64,000 bases of DNA from Mycobacterium vicinigordonae (GTDB taxonomy: Bacteria > Actinomycetota > Actinomycetes > Mycobacteriales > Mycobacteriaceae). The notes under the pieces were generated by a model that was given only the letters and a program-made list of their open reading frames with translations, was not told where the DNA came from and ran no database searches. A program made the position numbers and the translations under genes. Each line of letters opens with the position of its first letter. Position 1 is the first letter of the stretch. The stretch spans positions 1,054,001 through 1,118,000 of the forward strand of contig NZ_CP059165.1 in the NCBI RefSeq assembly GCF_013466425.1, read 5' to 3'. This document shows positions 60,960-64,000 of the stretch, piece after piece.

Positions 60960-60999
60960 CTTTTAGGCCCGGGACCGGACTGGTCGCTACGGGCGAACG

Positions 61000-61072
61000 G
61001 CCCCCTTAGCTCAGTCGGTAGAGCGTTTCCATGGTAAGGAAAAGGTCAACGGTTCGATTCCGTTAGGGGGCT
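61000..61072 (+). tRNA. thrT: tRNA-Thr (anticodon GGT)
   Basis: A full cloverleaf. The acceptor arms GCCCCCT and AGGGGGC pair perfectly, with T as the discriminator base; the D-arm TAGCTCAGTCGGTAGAG and the T-loop GGTTCGATTCC are standard. The anticodon loop holds GGT inside CATGGTAAG. CCA is not encoded. In M. tuberculosis the same gene precedes metT and rpmG2. Confidence 0.97.
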
Positions 61073-61120
61073 CGGCGGACGCCGAGCAGGCGACGGCCCC
61101 GACCCTCGGGTTGGCGCTGA

Positions 61121-61194
<74 letters not shown>

Positions 61195-61250
61195 CAAGGC
61201 AACATTGGTTTTCGACAGTTTTGAACGACAGACGCGAGAGAGATTGAGTC

Positions 61251-61418
61251 ATGGCTTCCAGTACCGACGTCCGCCCAAAGATCACTCTGGCGTGCGAGGT
61301 GTGCAAGCACCGTAACTACATCACAAAGAAGAACCGCCGCAACGACCCCGACCGGCTGGAACTCAAGAAGTTCTGCCCGAATTGCGGCAAGCACCAGGGA
61401 CACCGCGAAACTCGATAG
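61251..61418 (+). CDS. rpmG2: Ribosomal protein bL33 (RpmG2)
   Basis: A 55-residue protein read from the ATG at 61251 ([20 protein letters not shown]...). Two CxxC pairs (CEVC and CPNC) form the zinc ribbon, so this is the zinc-containing bL33 form. [20 protein letters not shown] is the typical bL33 core. It is one subunit of the 50S ribosome. It lies between metT and hadA as in M. tuberculosis Rv0634B. Confidence 0.97.
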   Translation: MASSTDVRPKITLACEVCKHRNYITKKNRRNDPDRLELKKFCPNCGKHQGHRETR

Positions 61419-61479
61419 CTGCCACCGAGCAGTCGGTTTCAGATTGGCCCCGGGAAATACTTAGGTAGGTTCGAGAACT

Positions 61480-61959
61480 GTGGCGTTGTCCAAAGACATC
61501 GTCGGGATGCATTATCGGTATCCCGACCACTATGTGGTGGAGCGGGAGAAGATTCGTGAATACGCCACCGCTGTCCAAAACGACGAGCCCGCTTTCTTCG
61601 GTGAGGACGCGGCGGCTGAACTCGGTTACAAGGGGCTGGCGGCTCCGCTGACGTTCATCTGCGTATTCGGTTACAAGGCGCAGACGGCGTTCTTTGACCA
61701 CGCCAAAATCGCGATCTCGGACGAGCGGATCGTTCAGATCGATCAGGTACTCAAGTTCGTGAAGCCGATCGTTGCCGGCGACAAGCTGTACTGCGATGTC
61801 TACGTCGACTCGGTGCGCGAGGCGCACGGCACCCAAATCATCGTCACCAAGAACATCGTCACCAATGATGCTGGTGAGATCGTGCAGGAGACATACACGA
61901 CCCTGGCGGGCCGTGCCACCGAAGACGGGGAAGAAGGATTCTCACATGCCTCTGCGTGA
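61480..61959 (+). CDS. hadA: (3R)-hydroxyacyl-ACP dehydratase subunit HadA
   Basis: A 159-residue hot-dog protein, homologue of Rv0635. HadA is the substrate-binding, non-catalytic partner in the HadAB dehydratase of FAS-II, which makes meromycolic acids. Family stretches: DIVGMHYRYPDHYVVEREKIREYA, YKGLAAPLTFICVFGYKAQTAFF and KPIVAGDKLYCDVYVDSVREAHGTQIIVTKNIV. The GTG at 61480 starts it. Its end overlaps hadB by 14 bases. Confidence 0.97.
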   Translation: MALSKDIVGMHYRYPDHYVVEREKIREYATAVQNDEPAFFGEDAAAELGYKGLAAPLTFICVFGYKAQTAFFDHAKIAISDERIVQIDQVLKFVKPIVAGDKLYCDVYVDSVREAHGTQIIVTKNIVTNDAGEIVQETYTTLAGRATEDGEEGFSHASA

Positions 61960-62374
61960 GTTCAGTTCGGTCAAGGTCGGTGACCAACTCCCGGAGCGGG
62001 TCTACCCGCTGACGCGTCAGGACCTGGTCAATTACGCCGGTGTCTCGGGTGACCTCAACCCGATCCACTGGGACGACGAGATCGCCAAGATGGTTGGGCT
62101 GGACACCGCGATCGCCCACGGCATGCTGACCATGGGAATCGGGGGCGGTTATGTCACCTCGTGGGTCGGCGATCCCGGCGCGGTGACCGAGTACAACGTG
62201 CGCTTCACCGCGATCGTCCCGGTGCCAAACGACGGCAAGGGCGCCGAGCTGGTGTTCAGCGGCCGGGTGAAGTCCGTGGACCCGGAGAGCAAGTCCGTGA
62301 CAATCGCGCTGACGGCTACCACCGGCGGCAAGAAGATCTTCGGCCGGGCCATCGCCTCGGCGAAGCTGGCGTAG
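61946..62374 (+). CDS. hadB: (3R)-hydroxyacyl-ACP dehydratase catalytic subunit HadB
   Basis: A 142-residue MaoC-type hot-dog protein, homologue of Rv0636. The catalytic Asp and His are in VSGDLNPIHWDDEIAKMVG. It pairs with HadA for early chains and with HadC for long chains in FAS-II. The ATG at 61946 lies inside hadA's end; GAAGAAGGA is upstream. It is followed 3 bases later by hadC. Confidence 0.97.
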   Translation: MPLREFSSVKVGDQLPERVYPLTRQDLVNYAGVSGDLNPIHWDDEIAKMVGLDTAIAHGMLTMGIGGGYVTSWVGDPGAVTEYNVRFTAIVPVPNDGKGAELVFSGRVKSVDPESKSVTIALTATTGGKKIFGRAIASAKLA

Positions 62375-62377
62375 CGG

Positions 62378-62878
62378 ATGGCACTCAAAACCGACATCCG
62401 TGGAATGACCTGGAAGTACCCGGACTATTTCGAGGTGGGGCGCGAGCAGGTTCGGCAATTCTCCCGCGCCATCAAGTGTGACCATGGGGCCTACTACGAC
62501 GAAACCGCGGCCGCTGAAGCCGGCTACGACGCCATTCTGGCCCCGCTGACGTTTGTGTCGATCTTGGCGAAGTTGATCCAGGACGATTTCTTCCGCAACG
62601 TCGACGTGGGCTTCGAGACTATGCAGATCGTGCAGGTCGACCAGAAATTCGTCTATCACAAGCAGATCAGGGTCGGCGACAAGCTGTACGGCAGCCTCCG
62701 TATCGAATCCGTCGACGAGCGTTTCGGCGCCGACATCGTCGTCACGAAGAACTTCTGTCACAACCAGGACGGCGAGCTGGTTTTGGAGGCCTTCACCACC
62801 TTGATGGGCCACGAAGGGGACAATTCGATCCAGCTCAGATGGGACAAGGAAAGCGGGCAGATCGTCAGGACTGCGTAA
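62378..62878 (+). CDS. hadC: (3R)-hydroxyacyl-ACP dehydratase subunit HadC
   Basis: A 166-residue hot-dog protein, homologue of Rv0637 (same length). It resembles HadA (DIRGMTWKYPDYFEVGREQVRQFSRAIK, GYDAILAPLTFVSIL, RVGDKLYGSLRIESVDERFGADIVVTKNFC) and replaces it in the HadBC dehydratase that acts on long meromycolic chains. Confidence 0.97.
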   Translation: MALKTDIRGMTWKYPDYFEVGREQVRQFSRAIKCDHGAYYDETAAAEAGYDAILAPLTFVSILAKLIQDDFFRNVDVGFETMQIVQVDQKFVYHKQIRVGDKLYGSLRIESVDERFGADIVVTKNFCHNQDGELVLEAFTTLMGHEGDNSIQLRWDKESGQIVRTA

Positions 62879-62903
62879 TTAGTATCTGGGTCCTGCGTCG
62901 ATG

Positions 62904-62909
62904 TACACT
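62904..62909 (+). promoter_or_regulatory. Possible -10 element upstream of tRNA-Trp
   Basis: TACACT lies 88 bases before tRNA-Trp and 26 bases after the hadC stop. It matches a sigma-A -10 box, but the -35 region is weak (TTAGTA, 19 bases before). It could serve tRNA-Trp and secE-nusG. Confidence 0.35.
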
Positions 62910-62996
62910 CGGACCTCGGGTTTTCCCATTACCAGCGCGCTGTCCGTCGGTTCGCATCACCGCACGGGGAGCGCGCGAGTCATGTAAGCCCGCCGA

Positions 62997-63069
<73 letters not shown>

Positions 63070-63194
63070 CTGAAGGCCGTAGGGCCTGAGGTGGAGCCGG
63101 GCCATGGTTGTGCCGTGCCATGGTGGACACTGGAAGATGTGGCCCACGAAAGTGGCACGGAGCGCGAAATAGCTAGCGAACGAAGGAGCATGCG

Positions 63195-63707
63195 GTGAGC
63201 GACGAAGGCGACGTTGCCGACGACGCCGCAAGCAACAGCGGTGAGACCGAGGACAACGGCGGTCGGACGGCCGTGGTGACCAAGGCGGTGACCCGACCGC
63301 AACGTCCGACCGGTAAACGGTCACGGCAGCGTGTGGAGGTCGACGACGACGCGTCGACGTCAGACGAGGAAACGTCGGCCGACGACTCCAAGCCCGGCAA
63401 GGTCTCCGCGACGAAGGGCGCCAAGAAAGACAAGAAGGGCGCTGCCAAGTCGTCGGCCAAAGCCAAGGCGGCCGTCAAGGACAAGAAGTCCAAGAAAGCC
63501 GGTTCGTCGAGCACGGTCAACCCTTTCGTCTTCGTCTACAACTACCTCAAGCAGGTTGTAGCCGAGATGCGCAAGGTGATTTGGCCCAACCGCAAGCAGA
63601 TGCTCACCTACACGTCGGTGGTGCTGGTGTTCCTGGCCTTCATGGTTGCGCTGGTAGGCGGCGCCGACCTGGGTCTGAGCAAGCTAGTGCTGCTGGTGTT
63701 CGGCTGA
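63195..63707 (+). CDS. secE: Preprotein translocase subunit SecE
   Basis: A 170-residue protein; residues about 1-110 are a charged, disordered extension rich in Asp, Ser and Lys ([26 protein letters not shown]), as in other mycobacteria. The SecE core follows: [30 protein letters not shown] and one membrane segment ([16 protein letters not shown]). SecE holds SecY and is essential for export. The GTG at 63195 follows GAAGGAG. nusG follows 26 bases later. Confidence 0.96.
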   Translation: MSDEGDVADDAASNSGETEDNGGRTAVVTKAVTRPQRPTGKRSRQRVEVDDDASTSDEETSADDSKPGKVSATKGAKKDKKGAAKSSAKAKAAVKDKKSKKAGSSSTVNPFVFVYNYLKQVVAEMRKVIWPNRKQMLTYTSVVLVFLAFMVALVGGADLGLSKLVLLVFG

Positions 63708-63733
63708 GACAGAGATAGAGAGGACTGAGAACC

Positions 63734-64000
63734 GTGACTACGTTCGACGGTGACACGTCCGCGGGTGAGGCGGTCGACTTGCAGGATGCCCAGGACGCAG
63801 GCGCCCCGGCTGAAGATGCAGGTGCCGCTCCGGCTGAAGACGCAGGTGCCGCCCCAGCTGAAGACGCAGGTGCTGCCCCGGCTGAAGATGTCGACCCGGC
63901 CACCGCGCTCAAGGCGGAGCTACGCGCCAAGCCCGGCGACTGGTACGTCATTCACTCCTACGCGGGATACGAGAACAAGGTAAAAGCCAACCTTGAGACC
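63734..64000 (+). CDS. nusG: Transcription antitermination factor NusG (5' part)
   Basis: The first 89 codons of nusG; the gene runs off the window. It starts with GTG at 63734 ([20 protein letters not shown]). An N-terminal extension of about 60 residues holds a repeated EDAGAAPA stretch, then the NGN domain begins ([24 protein letters not shown]). NusG binds RNA polymerase and links it to the ribosome and Rho. Confidence 0.96.
   Translation, partial: MTTFDGDTSAGEAVDLQDAQDAGAPAEDAGAAPAEDAGAAPAEDAGAAPAEDVDPATALKAELRAKPGDWYVIHSYAGYENKVKANLET
63794..63883 (+). repeat. 24-base tandem repeat inside nusG
   Basis: Three in-frame 24-base copies at 63812-63835, 63836-63859 and 63860-63883, each coding EDAGAAPA, are preceded by an 18-base partial copy at 63794-63811 (DAGAPA). 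The copies differ only by a few third-position changes. This is a VNTR-like expansion in the acidic N-terminal extension of NusG. Confidence 0.9.

Overview
The window is chromosomal DNA from a Mycobacterium, most likely a slow-growing non-tuberculous species. The last 20 kb keeps the M. tuberculosis gene order around Rv0629c-Rv0639: recD-recB-recC, echA3, the Rv0633c and Rv0634c homologues, tRNA-Thr, tRNA-Met, rpmG2, hadA-hadB-hadC, tRNA-Trp, secE and nusG. Other genes (the Rv0584-like GH92 mannosidase and its Rv0585c-like neighbour, a TIGR00027 methyltransferase, an F420-type luciferase-like oxidoreductase, a mycofactocin-type SDR, P450s) also fit Mycobacterium. I cannot name the species. I see no insertion sequence, phage, CRISPR array or rRNA gene.

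Layout. 0.2-4.5 kb: DUF418-type membrane protein, a two-component system, a small W/D-rich membrane protein. 4.6-8.0 kb: minus-strand operon of mycofactocin-type SDR, acyl-CoA ligase and luciferase-like oxidoreductase. 8.0-17.1 kb: small exported protein, PfkB kinase, AraC regulator, SnoaL-like protein, exported protein, a large cyclase/NB-ARC/LuxR regulator and an amidase. 17.3-26.5 kb: formate/peroxide region with LysR, PucR-type regulator, unknown protein, DyP peroxidase, NAD-formate dehydrogenase, catalase, and a GMC oxidase whose catalytic His/Arg pair and overall pattern match fungal formate oxidase. 26.6-36.0 kb: a P450, then a tightly packed operon resembling the cholesterol side-chain igr locus (two acyl-CoA dehydrogenases, two hot-dog hydratase subunits, Ltp-type thiolase/aldolase, stand-alone DUF35 protein, FadD17-like CoA ligase), ending against a convergent CYP125-family P450. 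36.1-46.7 kb: FUSC transporter, Ddn-like protein, GH92 mannosidase, MprF-like membrane protein with a kinase-like segment, methyltransferase, amidohydrolase. 46.8-55.1 kb: recBCD. 55.2-58.2 kb: nitroreductase, cyanase, SDR and patatin, placed between recC and echA3, which are neighbours in M. tuberculosis. 58.2-64 kb: conserved echA3-nusG block.

The most exciting region is 18.3-26.5 kb. The GMC protein would turn formate and O2 into CO2 and H2O2; the catalase and DyP would remove or use the H2O2; the formate dehydrogenase would recover NADH from formate. The dehydrogenase has serine where the two oxidation-sensitive cysteines of the Pseudomonas/M. vaccae enzymes lie, which fits work beside an H2O2 producer. 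The DyP lacks both the encapsulin neighbour and the C-terminal cargo peptide seen in M. tuberculosis. Two clear palindromes lie between the LysR and PucR genes. The second region of interest is the igr-like operon, apparently a separate steroid or steroid-like side-chain pathway.
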